The notes under the pieces were generated by a model, which was not told the origin of the DNA, searched no databases, and saw only the letters and a list, made by a program, of their open reading frames with translations. A program made the translations under genes and the position numbers. DNA of 64,000 bases. Source: Acanthaster planci (Eukaryota; Echinodermata; Asteroidea; Valvatida; Acanthasteridae). This document shows, one piece after another, positions 25,701-35,621 of this stretch (the first letter of the stretch is position 1; every line of letters starts with the position of its first letter). The DNA lies in contig NW_019091428.1 in NCBI RefSeq assembly GCF_001949145.1, positions 1,109,176-1,173,175 of the forward strand, read 5' to 3'.

Positions 25701-28700
25701 TCCTCGTTCAGTCTCCTTGCCTTACTGAAGATTTCTTAGAATTTTTTAATATACCATTCGCCAAAAAGTAGGAATCAGTTTGTTATTAAGTTATACCAAC
25801 CGCAGCAGATCAGATTTGGAAAAGCGAGTGCTTTTCAAGTCTCACTTGTAAACTACATTCCTGCGGTTCCTCGAGACCCCTTCTTGCAAAATTTTGGAAC
25901 AAGACGAGCCCAGCTTAATGGTCTGCATGAGCTGAACCTAATAAATCTTTCGTTGGTATGAAAAGAGCACTATAATCAACACTAACAGGAATCCAACGAC
26001 TACACAGACTCTTACAACGCAAGATTTGTTTTGAATGCATATACAAGCATTTAGATGTATTTGGACCCCTTTCAAGGCACGCTACTGTGTTTACTCATTC
26101 CTGGTAGGGAAAATAATTTGTTACACAAAAGCATACCACTTACGTTTCAAATATTGTTATCACGCCATGTTCCCGCAGCGGCTCCCTCAACATGGGCACC
26201 AATGGCAAAGCCCGGGCCGACCGCCACACCAACATCCTGATCCATCTGTCTGTCGGGCTCATCCTGTCCGATGTCTCCTTCCTGCTGAACACGGTGGCCG
26301 TGGAACTGGAGCTCGGCCGGCACATGTGCGTGGGCATGGCGGTGGTCACCCACTACAGCCTCCTGGCCGCCATGGCTTGGATGGCACTGGAGGCCTTCAA
26401 CATGTACCTGGCCCTGGTGCTTGTCTTCGACAAGTACTACTCGCGATTCATGCTGAAGATGTGTCTTTTTGGATGGGGTGAGCCAAGTGAAAAATAATGG
26501 ACCGTAGTATGATTTGTAGTATAGCGCGCCGCCTAGAGATGGTGAGGCAAGCAGCACATCCTGACACAATCGGACAACATCTTGCTGTCGGGTTGTGTAA
26601 TCCTGCAGGGCTATTCTTGTCTTCTACGGAGGCCGTTAGGAGACAAGATTTATTTCGTTCCCTCGAATAATGCTTTTGTTCCCTCGAAATCATTTTACGG
26701 AGGCTTAAAAACGACCATCTCTGTTCCAGACGCGTAGCGAGAGCTGTATGTGTGTCTTGTAAAACCGTTTTCACTTTTCGAATGTATGTCTAGTTACGAA
26801 ATCAATAACGGTCAGTCCTGGAATACAGAAGTGACACTCGGTGGTTCATTAACAAGAAATAAACCATTTATGCTCTTTCAACTCTGAACATGCGCCGTTT
26901 AGAACACATTGGGTATTCAGGTTCCAAGATTTGTGTGTGTGGGTGGGTGGGTGGCGGGCCGTATCCTATATTAAATAACAAAATGTATCGGTGACCAAAC
27001 CATTTCATATGTCCATGTATTTATCTCCCTGTAAAAATGAGCAACATTTTAAGTGAATTTAATTCACAAATGGACATTTTACCATTGGTGTGAATCCGGG
27101 GGATGGGGTATATGTCCCTAGCTTTTTAACCGGTGGGAGTGGCAATCATCCCCCACTCGTGGTGAGAAAAAAACATGTCACGGACTTCCAAACAACCAAA
27201 ATGTATTCCATAGCACTGAAGGGAGCAAAACAACGATAAACTATCAATAAGCCGGTTTTTCTCTGTAAGTAATTTACCTTTCCTACCCGTGTGCATACAT
27301 TTTTGTGAATTGACAAAGCTTAGAGTCACACGATAATTTTTATTGAGCTATTTTATGCAAAGCAATCGATAGCGATGCAGGTATGTCAAAATTTTCAAAA
27401 ATATATTGAGATAATTGGCATCACACTAAATGTAAGTCATTGAAACTACCTTAGTTTTGTTACTTTTTCTTACAGAATTAGACCCTGCGTGGTGTCAAAA
27501 ATATAACCGTAAAATTATTGGATTTTCCTGACTTGATTGTGTGATATTGAAACACGTTACCCCAGTATAAAGTAGCAGCATATTCAAGGAGAATTATATT
27601 GTAAAAATGGCAGTATTCACCAAAAGAAGGTCAAATTACCAACTGTCTGCACTGTCACGCTTTTATTATCCAACAGTTACAGCAATAAATCAGAAGCGGA
27701 AGTGAGATCGATTAATTTGATAAACAGAGAAAATGGTACCGGTATTTTCAAATTTCATTGCAGCCTCGATCATTTTCCAGAAAATTTTCAGATATTTTCA
27801 GTTGCCCTAATCAAAATAGTTTCCATCAAGTTTCAATGATCTGTTTTCATTGGTCTGATTTGCTTCACTCAGCGTCCCAATTTGCTTCCACAACTTCGCT
27901 TCCATTGCACTCCACCACACTTTACCCCTACTAAGACACTGCCGCCTTTGCGTGTTAAACTACATTTTCACGAAGAGAGGAACGCCGCAGGATTTAAGAC
28001 ATCTTTTGTAGTAGAGGATTCAGAGACTCGGAAAGGGTGGAAGAAAAACCTTCCTTCGAAAAAAAAATATATCCAAGGTAAAACATAACTGAAAAACGTA
28101 ATTACCCCATACCTCCGTGATAATTTATAAGGCAACAGTGTGGGTGTCATTTCGAGGAAATCAATCTTTTAAAATAGTTGCCCCCTTAGGGGCTCCGTAG
28201 CCTCGCTTTTTGCAGGAGGTCAAAAGGTGGACGAACGCAAGTACTGGATTTCCAACTCCAAAAGCGACACCTGTTTATTTTTTAAGCTCAAACAAAACTT
28301 GTGTCTCGGCAGGAATCTCCATTCAATGCATATCAAAGGAGGGCCTCTTTAACTTCCTGGACACTGGCCAGCCCATCCCAACAAAAGCACCCCGCTTAAG
28401 CAGCTCATTTATAGAAACTAATTTCCGGGGCTTGCCCAGTTTAAAACTAAGGATCTAGGTCAGCACGCCATGACAAACACGCTGCAGGGCGGCGAACCAC
28501 TGGCATCAGGGAAAAACAAAGAGACGCCCAGTATAACTGTCAAGCTCGGCATTCCGAATCTTATTAGGCTCCGTCTGAGATTTTGGCTGCGCGATGGCAT
28601 ATCGAGACTAGGGGATTTGTCGGCGAGGGAGCGAAATCCCCCCAGCCTCCCTCCGTGGGGGGAACTGTGTCTGAAGCTAGCAGTAACACATGTGTCTGTG

Positions 28701-31067
28701 GGAAGTGGATTAGCATAAAGACACATTATTAGGACCGGAAATAATGTGTCTATACTCGAAGGCATCATTGCAAAGATATCATCGCTAGCGCTCTGTCAGT
28801 CAATGCTGCATGGGCGAGGTGTGAACGAATACGAACCAAGCAAGGTCACTCCTTAGATCTCCATAGACTCTTACTTCGTTGACCGTGAGTTTCCTCAATT
28901 TAGGTACTCCAGACCGACTCCTTATGGATCTTTGTCTGCTACACAAACATTTAATCCTGTAACTCGTATTCAAAAATGTCAGCCTTTTTGTTTGCCTTGG
29001 GTGTTAATTAATCGAGGACCATACAGTTTTTACAGACCCAAGAAAAAGGCGTCGGTTGAGAGAGGGCCAATAGCCTTCAGTGAAAATACCACTTAGCAAA
29101 ATAAACGTATATATCTGTCTTCCTTGGTAAGATAAATAACCAATAACAGAATTGTATAATGTATTTTTCTTTCATTTTTTATCTCTTTTTTGCAAACTCA
29201 GGTGCTCCTGTTATTATAGTGGCTACGACCCTCTCGATAAATTTCCCTGACCACTATGGCCTGTTTAATGGCATGTAAGTGGCACTTAAATCTCTTACAC
29301 GAATTTGTAGTACTGTTCAAATCCCAGTTTATCTCCATAAAAGCAACAAAATTGGAAATAAGGGAAAAAATTTTTTTAAATAAAAGGAGAAGTGGATGCT
29401 TGTCATCTCAAACGATTATAATTATCCTTATAGACTAACCCGATTTGACGCCATAACTGCGGTGGCACCGCACTCACACGCACAATCTTCAGCTTGACGC
29501 GTGCGTGCACGTGGCAAATTACTACACACTGTTAGTCGAAGAGGCATGTAACGCGCGCGTACCATCTGTCCTAAGCGCTACACTATTTCCACACTAAAAT
29601 CATTCGAAGTAAGGGTTCTGCTGAGAATTGCAAGACATGCTCGTGTCAGTGGATTACAAGACAAGTTCTGATTGTCATATTAACAAGATAGTCAAACTCA
29701 GAGTGCTTCATTGAGAACAGCTCATGTGTTATGGTTCTGGTGGTGTTATTGACTATGACAGAGTTTCTTTAAAAGTTCAGGCTGTTAACTGCGGTGCCCA
29801 CATTTCGACCTTGACTAGCTCAGTGGTCGAGTGGTAAGACCTTTGTACAACTTAGCAGGTGGACATGATTCGAATCCCACCGGAACAAGCGAGTTTTTTT
29901 ACAAGCTCTTCAACATTAAATTTGTCTCTTTGACAAATGAATTCTTGTTGTTACAAACACTCAGGCAAAACAAGTTTAATCTTGTTAAAAAGACAAGCTT
30001 TTGCTGTAAGTGCATCCCTCGCTGAAAATGAATTGGACCACCGTAAAATTACAACCTAGAATTTTTTGTCCGTTAGTCTTTTTATCTGTCTAATTAGCTT
30101 CCTTTGCTGGGGTGTTATTTTTTCAGATGCTGGCTAGCCCGGATCCCTTTTCTCGCCTCATTCCTCGCCCCCGTCTGCACCGTCCTCCTCTTCAACCTGG
30201 TCGTTTTCGTGGCGGTAACCTGGCAGCTCTGCAAGATGCGCAGGCGCAACATCAGCCAATCGCGCCGCCGGTTCGACCTGGCAGCCCAGTTCAAGGCATC
30301 GGCCAGCATCACCTTCCTCTTCGGCCTGACCTGGTCCTTCGCCCTCTTCGGCATCGGTGAGGCCAACCTGGCCTTCAGCTACCTCTTTGCCATCTTCAAC
30401 AGCGCGCAGGGGTTCAACATCTTCGTGTTGCAGTGCCTCCTCAAGCCAACAATCCGCCAGCGCTGGATGAGGGTGCTCCGATGGCAACGGGAGGACATAA
30501 ATGGCTCCTCCAAATCGTCCAGCGCCAAAGGTATATATCAATCTGATACACCTGATCTGATCTTAAAATTCTCCTGGACACTGCAAAAATTGCAATATTA
30601 AACATTCTTTGTACATGTCACTTTCACTTTCCTAACCTGGTCTTGCACCTGTATGAACGCACCCAGACAGACAATTTTCTACGCAGTTTTTGCACTAAGG
30701 CTGTTTACACGGGTAAGAGGTAATATTTCGATGGGGACAACTGCCAATGTCAAACTATCCGGAAAATATTTTACTGGAGTTTTCATTCAGCTTTAAGGGT
30801 ATATAGATTATTGCTGGATTTGGTTGAACTCCCCACCAGAGAGGGTTGGGATCCACTGAAGACTAAGTCACTCGCGTTATGATTGGTACAGAAGTACATC
30901 GAAATGGGAAGCACAAAATAATAAAAACAACCTCACGGACAGTCCGCTTTCTTAATAATAATAATGCAATTTATTTACTTCCTTATCTTTCTCACTCAGA
31001 TACTAACAACGTAGAGCTGTTCAAGGTGAAGGGTGACGGTGGAGGCCACACAAATGGGCGATTATAG
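16492..31067 (+). CDS. Adhesion GPCR: LRR, three-finger (Ly6/uPAR), mucin-like stalk, HRM, GAIN-GPS, 7TM
   Basis: Twenty coding exons give 1234 residues: 16492-16727, 17180-17251, 18006-18169, 18948-19015, 19306-19507, 19619-19681, 19800-20724, 21022-21131, 21437-21674, 21824-21986, 22223-22369, 22746-22907, 23131-23176, 23453-23562, 23987-24111, 24425-24454, 26179-26477, 29202-29274, 30127-30530, 31000-31067. Every junction is GT-AG and every phase matches (total 3705 nt). ATG 16492 is chosen over ATG 16435 because a TTTTTTTTTTAG acceptor at 16453 puts the latter in an intron. Adhesion GPCRs self-cleave in the GAIN domain and signal through a tethered agonist. Here CNHL/TNFAMLM fits that mechanism (cleavage between residues 895 and 896). 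LRR plus HRM resembles the GPR124/125 (ADGRA) group, but a three-finger domain and a Ser/Thr stalk replace the Ig domain. The ligand is unknown. Orthology is unproven, hence no symbol. Confidence 0.9.
17180..17251 (+). CDS. Receptor exon 2: single 72-nt leucine-rich repeat
   Basis: With flanking phase-2 junctions this exon encodes DLTNNNIQLI followed by FRRLDTLQKL, one canonical 24-residue LRR. Only this full repeat exon is seen between LRRNT and LRRCT, so the LRR domain is short. A second repeat hidden in the 754-bp intron 3' of it was not found. Confidence 0.85.
17441..17735 (+). repeat. Dispersed repeat 3, copy 1 (intron 2 of the adhesion GPCR)
   Basis: This is collinear with 33195-33460. 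ATGTCATCCCAGGAAGA (17563) and TCTCTGAAATGTTTTCAGT (17712) recur at 33291 and 33441 with almost the same spacing (149 and 150 nt). Class unknown; both copies are intronic and on the sense strand of their host genes. Confidence 0.55.
18006..18169 (+). CDS. Receptor exon 3: LRRCT cap
   Basis: It encodes the closing strand LTGNPLECGCNLTDFKSWI and a C-terminal cap with the usual four cysteines (CGC, then VCGDD and TFCFK). The exon enters at phase 2 and leaves at phase 1 through a GTGAGTG donor. Confidence 0.85.
18580..18749. repeat. Fold-back element in intron 3: 45-bp imperfect arms, 80-bp spacer
   Basis: Positions 18580-18624 and the complement of 18705-18749 agree at 39 of 45 positions. The core GGGGCAAGCTTTTGC is nearly perfect in both arms. 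The spacer holds a smaller hairpin (GTTCTTA...TAAGAAC). No target duplication is evident. It may be a worn MITE or a structural element in the pre-mRNA. Confidence 0.65.
18948..19507 (+). CDS. Receptor exons 4-5: Ly6/uPAR-type three-finger domain
   Basis: A 68-nt exon (18948-19015, phase 1 to phase 0) and a 202-nt exon (19306-19507, phase 0 to phase 1) together encode about residues 158-247. The domain starts RLCHTCLNA..SSECTTRTC. After the intron come DACQ, KSC, NCQR and the hallmark ending YCCQSDGCN, with the Asn directly after the last cysteine. This is the LxCxxC...CC..DxCN signature of CD59/Lynx/uPAR folds. Twelve cysteines are present against the usual ten; the extra pair is QAQC and SRC before the CC. 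Three-finger domains are normally secreted or GPI-anchored ligand-binding modules. Here one lies between an LRRCT and a stalk in a GPCR ectodomain, which I infer makes it part of the ligand-binding face. Confidence 0.85.
19619..20587 (+). CDS. Receptor exons 6-7: Ser/Thr/Pro-rich, mucin-like stalk
   Basis: The 63-nt exon 19619-19681 and most of the 925-nt exon 19800-20724 encode about residues 248-531. This segment is dominated by Ser, Thr and Pro (TTAAPSTT, TSHVTTDSP, SSPSTSQPTTESKSS), with almost no cysteine. Dense O-glycosylation and an extended rod are expected. It separates the LRR and three-finger head from the membrane-proximal HRM-GAIN unit. Length polymorphism would not be surprising, but no exact internal repeat unit is seen. 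Confidence 0.8.
20588..21131 (+). CDS. Receptor exons 7-8: hormone-receptor motif (HRM)
   Basis: Residues 532-597 show the HRM pattern: CPEE...G.VTWPA...N.TAVVPCPYP, then RYARRTC, then IGWVIWEEPDMSECP. It has four cysteines and the conserved WP and PCP signatures. The domain is interrupted by the phase-2 intron 20725-21021 at the third cysteine codon. HRM domains precede the GAIN domain in several adhesion GPCR groups, which supports the gene model. Confidence 0.85.
21437..22907 (+). CDS. Receptor exons 9-12: GAIN domain body
   Basis: Exons 21437-21674, 21824-21986, 22223-22369 and 22746-22907 read continuously through about residues 614-850. The first part is helical (LTADDVAVVVDALKSLLEAL, then FLDAMVTANQMTS), as in GAIN subdomain A. 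The later part has the beta-rich GAIN-B features: VVLNGSAPENATDLIGSVLLPPSLL, FLLYQDTTYFN, then VISAGMGNLSV and LREPILMQLKR. Several N-x-S/T sites are visible. Confidence 0.85.
22588..22654 (+). other. Possible alternative terminal exon of the receptor, ending in an early stop
   Basis: Intron 11 contains a strong acceptor (AATTTGTTTTTCAG at 22574-22587). Spliced from exon 11 in phase 0 it adds ten residues (LCNATYRTCL) and a TGA at 22618-22620, followed by an ATTAAA hexamer at 22649-22654. Use of it would release a soluble ectodomain ending inside GAIN. This is inference from signals only; cryptic acceptors are common. Confidence 0.2.
23131..23562 (+). CDS. Receptor exons 13-14: GPS motif and tethered agonist
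   Basis: Exons 23131-23176 and 23453-23562 give a complete four-cysteine GPS: NPQCAYWD, GGWSTKGCEV and VCECNHLTNFAMLM. The catalytic HL/T triad is intact, with the bond falling between 23541 and 23542. TNFAMLM would be the Stachel agonist. Intact cleavage residues imply that the receptor is made as two non-covalent fragments. Confidence 0.92.
23987..30530 (+). CDS. Receptor exons 15-19: seven-transmembrane domain (class B2)
   Basis: TM1 is in 23987-24111 (ILAIISYIGCSLSILALTL). TM2, TM3 and the start of TM4 are in 26179-26477 (ILIHLSVGLILSDVSFLLN; HYSLLAAMAWMALEAFNMYL). TM4 and ECL2 are in 29202-29274. The CWL motif and TM5-7 are in 30127-30530 (ASFLAPVCTVLLFNLVVFV; ITFLFGLTWSFALFGIG; YLFAIFNSAQGFNIFVLQ). 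The TM3 cysteine (HMC) and the CWL cysteine would form the usual disulfide. These motifs are characteristic of adhesion GPCRs. The tail after TM7 is short. Confidence 0.92.
24425..24454 (+). CDS. Candidate 30-nt microexon in intracellular loop 1
   Basis: An acceptor (CTTACCATTGCAG) and a donor (GTATGGT) frame 30 nt that fit phase 2 on both sides and add about ten residues (EEPKYRVTG) to loop 1. Because the flanking exons 24111 and 26179 are also phase-compatible with each other, skipping it gives a 1224-residue receptor with the frame kept. It is therefore a natural candidate for alternative splicing. Confidence 0.55.
25504..25670 (+). mobile_element. MITE family 2, copy A (intron 16 of the adhesion GPCR)
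   Basis: This 167-bp segment is homologous along its length to the complement of 44139-44313. Shared landmarks are ATATGRGAYGGAGAGA, CCTTGTGTTGGTCATTG, GGAATCTSAGRAATTCTTT and AATAGTCTRRAGTGTGT. Its ends are degenerate inverted repeats. There is no coding capacity, so it is a non-autonomous element. Confidence 0.6.
29808..29885 (+). repeat. tRNA-derived (SINE-head-like) sequence with A and B boxes in intron 18
   Basis: TAGCTCAGTGG at 29815-29825 matches the pol III A box, and GATTCGAATCC at 29867-29877 matches the B box, with a tRNA-like spacing of about 40 nt. GGTGG...CCACC outer pairs remain but the T stem is broken, so it is not a functional tRNA gene. A T-run follows at 29895-29901. Confidence 0.5.
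31000..31067 (+). CDS. Receptor exon 20: C-terminal tail and stop
   Basis: After a TTTCTCACTCAG acceptor the exon continues phase 1 into DTNNVELFKVKG and ends at TAG 31065-31067. The cytoplasmic tail from TM7 is only some 60 residues, and no PDZ-binding consensus is evident at the end (..GRL). Confidence 0.8.
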
Positions 31068-31430
31068 TGGTTGGAAAAAGGGGAAGTGTAAATGAAGCTT
31101 GAAGGACATCAGCTTAAAGTGATGGTATCTGTGCAAAACCGTATGGTGACACTTCGAAATTTTCTCATCATGTAAAACCTATCAGGGGTTTCCAATTTCA
31201 TGGGAGACTTGAGACGCTTGGTGACAGCAGACAAACTGGTCCTTTAGTTCGGATTACATGTTCATAGTCGTGCATGTGCTCAGAACTACACGAGGTATAC
31301 GCAGCATTGCGCCGCATGCCCAGAGCCGGGAAAAAGTAGAGTTCATACTGCTATGGAGAAAAAAAGATCAGTATCTCTTTCAGCCCGTTGTGAACCACGG
31401 CAATTATGGATTCTACCTGCTCATATATTC

Positions 31431-31436
31431 AATAAA
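31431..31436 (+). terminator. Polyadenylation signal AATAAA for the adhesion GPCR
   Basis: It is the first AATAAA on the sense strand, about 365 nt after the receptor stop codon. The position is plausible for a short 3' UTR; no transcript evidence is available. Confidence 0.45.
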
Positions 31437-32948
31437 ATATAAAGCTTTATGTCGATTCTGATATCAAGAGCTTCGAAATCAAGCGGGCACGAGATGTTGG
31501 CAGTACCTACATGCATTTCAATAATTTATACCAGCAGAAATCATTTGCCTTATCTCGTTGACCTTTTACAACTATCTGTGACTTTGAAAATTATTTATTA
31601 CTCTAATGATAATCTCCGTGATCTATATGTTGCTTCACTTTCGATATGAAATGGGGGTCAGGGTGATAATAATTATATTAAATATGAAAAATGGTTGTTT
31701 TATCAATGAATCTTTTACACAGAAGCTCTTGCTTTGCTTAACTTTGCTAATACACTAATCCGGTGTCCAGCGTTTTGGAAGTGACACCCATGTATGTCTG
31801 CATGAAGTTGGAGGAACGGTGCCGGTGCAGTCCCATTTGTGAAACGCATTGTTAACGTACGTTTACCACCTGGCCACTAGCACGTTATCCATAGGATCGA
31901 TCATATTGAAACTGAAAGCGAGATTAACTGTTCTGATACCATCCAAATCAACAGTTTACACTATGAGATAGATTCAAGGAACAAGATTTTAAAATGGCTC
32001 TCTTGTGAATAAGGTTTTGGATTTGCCCGAAACTTATGAAGCAGCCAAATACCTCGGTGATCCTTTGAGTATTCCATTTCTCCTGAGGCTTTCCTCAGGA
32101 AAATAGAATTCACCATGAATCACCTCGGGAGGCTATAGTTTATTGCACCACTCGAAGCTGTCAAATTTTGTATACTGTATTATTTTAGGCTATCAGAATC
32201 TATTAGTCAAGCTTGCGTGCTTGCTGAAATTACCTACTAGTTGATTAGATATGTTTTTGTTAATAATGTGAGTAATGAATGAGTTAATTCTTTACTGAAA
32301 TAAAAGCGCAGAATAGTTTTCAGGACATCAATTCGATGTACACGTATTTATTTTGCTTTGAAAGACAAATACGGTCCTGGTGCATTTATCTGAGATTATC
32401 TACCACTACTGTTTCCTTGTAAAAGTGCTTTTTGCCTGGTCATAAAGATAAGACTAAGCCGACTGCAGATCTTTTATATTACTTCCATTACCCTTTGATC
32501 AAACTGTATCGTTGGAGAAGGACGGTGACTTTCCTTGGTGAACACATGTCGACACGATGACGGAACCTTCGGCGAGGTGAGTCCGTACAGCTTTCCTATA
32601 TAAGAAAAGTATATTCCAGATGTTGGTGTCCATACAATCCAAAGAAGTTATCTGTCTCCTCTTGTGATTACCAGAAACGGTGGGATAATGCACACAGGGT
32701 CTTGATGACAGTGTTACTTCGCATTAATGAGCCTCTGCGATTGTGAAATGATGCAGGCTCTGTTAGCTTGTATGGGAGTAGGCTAGGGAGATTACAGTCC
32801 GATCCCCTGCGACCGATTACAATTCTAATTCCAGCAAACCCATTAGTGGAAATTGCAGTTGTCCATTTACTTAGCCAAAATTACACGGACTCTCTGTAGA
32901 GAAAAAAAATAAAACCTGTCATTTTACATTACGTTCAAATTAAGTAAG
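31437..32948. other. Gap between adhesion GPCR and sulfotransferase; no gene recognised
   Basis: This is AT-rich sequence with only short open frames. The missing first exon of the sulfotransferase should lie here, but no exon with a start codon and phase-compatible donor could be singled out. Confidence 0.4.
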
Positions 32949-35523
32949 CAACCCCTCTGGGAACATGTTCTCCGCGGGCAGCCTGTACCCTACCGCGTCC
33001 TAGACAGTAATCTTCAGGGGATCATGGATCTTGAGGTTCGGGCGAGCGATGTTTTCGTGGTGTCCTATCCCAAGTCAGGTAATGTTTCTAAACACTCATG
33101 CGTCAGAGCAGTTTTCTTTCCTGAAATTGCTCTGTAAAAGGCAGCTGCATTAAAATCGGTTTTAATACAGACCTCAAATGGACTATGTGTCCCACTACTC
33201 TCTTTTCCATTTTGGTTTTAAAGAGTGTTTTGCTGCCTTCGTGGTTTTTATGCTAAAGGTATATTCCACGTATTCATGCCCAAAACTGTAATGTCATCCC
33301 AGGAAGACAAGCTCCATGTTGTACTGGTTCGTGCACAAAACCTTTTGCTTGTTTTAAGATTTAGCTTTCCTAAATTTCCTTTTAATTTGGTGATTCGTTG
33401 TCATGCAAGTACACACCCAATACGCAAGCGACCAATCCTTTCTCAGAAATGTTTTCAGTCAGTGAAGGCAAAGGCCAAAGAGAAACACACTGTCCTCCAC
33501 CACGAACATCAACCTAAAAGTATTGTGGGCCCTTGCAGAAATACCTTTTTAAGAATTCTTGATTTTTCTGAAAATCCCTCCAGGCACTAACTGGGTACGA
33601 ACCATTATCAATTGCATCCTGCACTGTCCAGACGAGCAGAACAACCTGAGCTTGCCACTCGAAATGAGCATGTGCCACGGCACGTCGCAGGGGGAGATCG
33701 AGGCGGCGACCCCGGTGTTCCGGATGGTGCAGTCGTGGGCATCCCCCCGTGTGATGTTCACCCACCTGCTCCCGTGGCTGCTGCCGTCGCAGCTTACCCA
33801 GAAAGGGGCCAAGGTATCAAGGCTGGGAAATTGACCAGCACTCCATCTCTTTTTTTTAATATTTTTTTTTATTACAGGTATCGCTCCAGTGTTATCAGCA
33901 TTCTAATATGGGCAGTTTCGCTGCTACCGCTTTTCTCCGGGGTTCATTGACAGGGCCTTTACATTTTGCCTCGTGTTTTCCATTTGCAAGTAGCATGCAT
34001 TTTTTTTATAAAACACAGATTGTGTACGTCTGCCGCAACCCCAAAGACGTGTTGGTGTCTTACTATTACTTCAGCAAGACTGTCAGATCCAGAGCAGAGC
34101 CAATTACTTCAATGGAAACTTACTTTGAAACTTTTTTGCAGGGAGAAGGTTAGTTGGACGTTGATTTTGCATGTTTTTCCCACAAACACTTCTCATTTGA
34201 GAAAACAAATTATGCGATTTAATCACCTGTGATTAAAAAACAGCAAATTTTAAATACCGCGTCCTAATAATATATTGGAAACAACTGCTTCTAAGCAAGT
34301 GCAACCTCATCAATAAAGTATAATTGCAATGAATTTGTGTCTCTAAGCAAACTGGTTTGTCACGACATATGCTTGTTATTGCGCCAAAAGCCTTTCTCTG
34401 ATATGGAAATCGTCTGTTTTGTAGTTCCTTATGGATCCTACTTCACTCACGTTAAGCAGTACTGGGAGATGAAAGGGAGACGTGACATACTGTTCGTTAA
34501 ATACGAGGATCTTAAAAAGGTACACGGACCTTGCTGTCTGCCATACTTGGAGAAATTCCTGAAATGCCGAGACGTCTTGTGAAAAATTTGTAACTCCTGT
34601 CAGATACAATGATATGATGAAGCCAAGATGAAAGATATCTGAGAGCACTATTACTTCGGCCGGAGCAGACGTTATGTTACTGAATAAAATAACGTAAAAT
34701 TGAACGTTACACCGTGCCTATCAGGTGGTTAATCGTTTGCGACAGGTTACGAACATGGTGCCGCTTGTTCCATAGTCTCCATTCTTGACAACCACCACAA
34801 AACTCACTGGAGTTGAATGTTTATCAAATAAAGCTGAAGGGTTCAAACTGTTTCTACCGCGCCCTTTGGCGTCACGAGACTTTGCCTCATCTCGTTGAGA
34901 GAAAGTTTCAGTAAAATACAGTTGTAGTTCAGCCTCTGACTGATTTACTGATTAGATGATATTTCCAATCTGCTTTGTGACTCAGAAAACGAATGCAGTT
35001 ATTGAACAAATTGCTACATTCCTTGGCCGCCAACTCAACATCCAAGAGATCGCGGACATCTCAAGCCATTGTTCTGTTGAGGGCATGCGCACAAAGTTTC
35101 GGGCGACGTCACAGGCGGTGTCAGTCATTATGGATGAATCACAGGGCGAGTTCATCAGACAAGGTGCTCCCTTCATTAATGTTCGGCATTTAGGTTAGCC
35201 AGTGATATAGCGTAACGTTGGCTTTGTCAGCACTTATTAAGCAAGTATGCTTGAGAAGAAAACGTGTCTGAAATTTTAGGTCCAATTCAAAGACAACAGA
35301 GTTAGACGCTCTAAGAAAATCGGTACTGAAGTTTTTGAAAATTTGCAGTGATCAGTCTCCTTTTTAAAAGTTATGTTTCGTTTTCACATCAACGTTTCTG
35401 TTACTTATGGCAGGTAAAGTCGGAAGTTGGAAGGAAAACCTGTCCGAGGCACAGGGCAAACGTTTCGACACGTTATTTAGAGATCGTCTCGCCGGCACTG
35501 GCCTTGCATTTGACTTCGAGTGA
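32949..35523 (+). CDS. Cytosolic sulfotransferase (SULT family), first exon not located
   Basis: Six exons with matching phases: (32949)-33078, 33584-33813, 34019-34148, 34425-34519, 34986-35163, 35414-35523. The enzyme transfers sulfate from PAPS to small hydroxyl or amine acceptors in the cytosol. Seen in order: the 5'-phosphosulfate loop SYPKSGTNWV (split by the phase-1 intron after Gly), the catalytic His in MFTHLLPWLLP, the 3'-phosphate site YVCRNPKDVLVSYYYFSK, ILFVKYEDLKK, and the C-terminal RQGKVGSWKENL. From 32949 the read-through is 290 residues, the usual SULT length. The only in-frame ATG (33024) would give a short 265-residue protein, and a stop lies at 32910. The true start is therefore probably in an upstream exon. 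The dimerisation motif near the C-terminus is poorly conserved. Substrate unknown. Confidence 0.9.
33195..33460 (+). repeat. Dispersed repeat 3, copy 2 (intron of the sulfotransferase gene)
   Basis: Homologue of 17441-17735, sharing ATGTCATCCCAGGAAGA at 33291-33307 and TCTCAGAAATGTTTTCAGT at 33441-33459. It accounts for the 121-codon open frame across this intron, which I do not regard as coding. Confidence 0.55.
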
Positions 35524-35615
35524 CCGGAAAACTTTTAGTCTAGCCGAGTTGACGTTAACTTAGTATATATACCTGGATATCATAACAGATTTCATGATGT
35601 GACGATAAATGCTCG

Positions 35616-35621
35616 AATAAA
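35616..35621 (+). terminator. Polyadenylation signal AATAAA for the sulfotransferase
   Basis: It lies about 93 nt after the TGA at 35521-35523 on the sense strand, a normal distance for a compact 3' UTR. Confidence 0.6.

Noticed and set aside
26035-26569. Long overlapping frames on both strands around the TM2-TM4 exon
   Set aside because: They are shadows of the GC-rich exon 26179-26477; only the frame with TM2 and TM3 motifs is real.
29808-29885. Functional tRNA gene
   Set aside because: The T stem does not pair and no clean anticodon arm could be drawn; kept as a tRNA-derived repeat.
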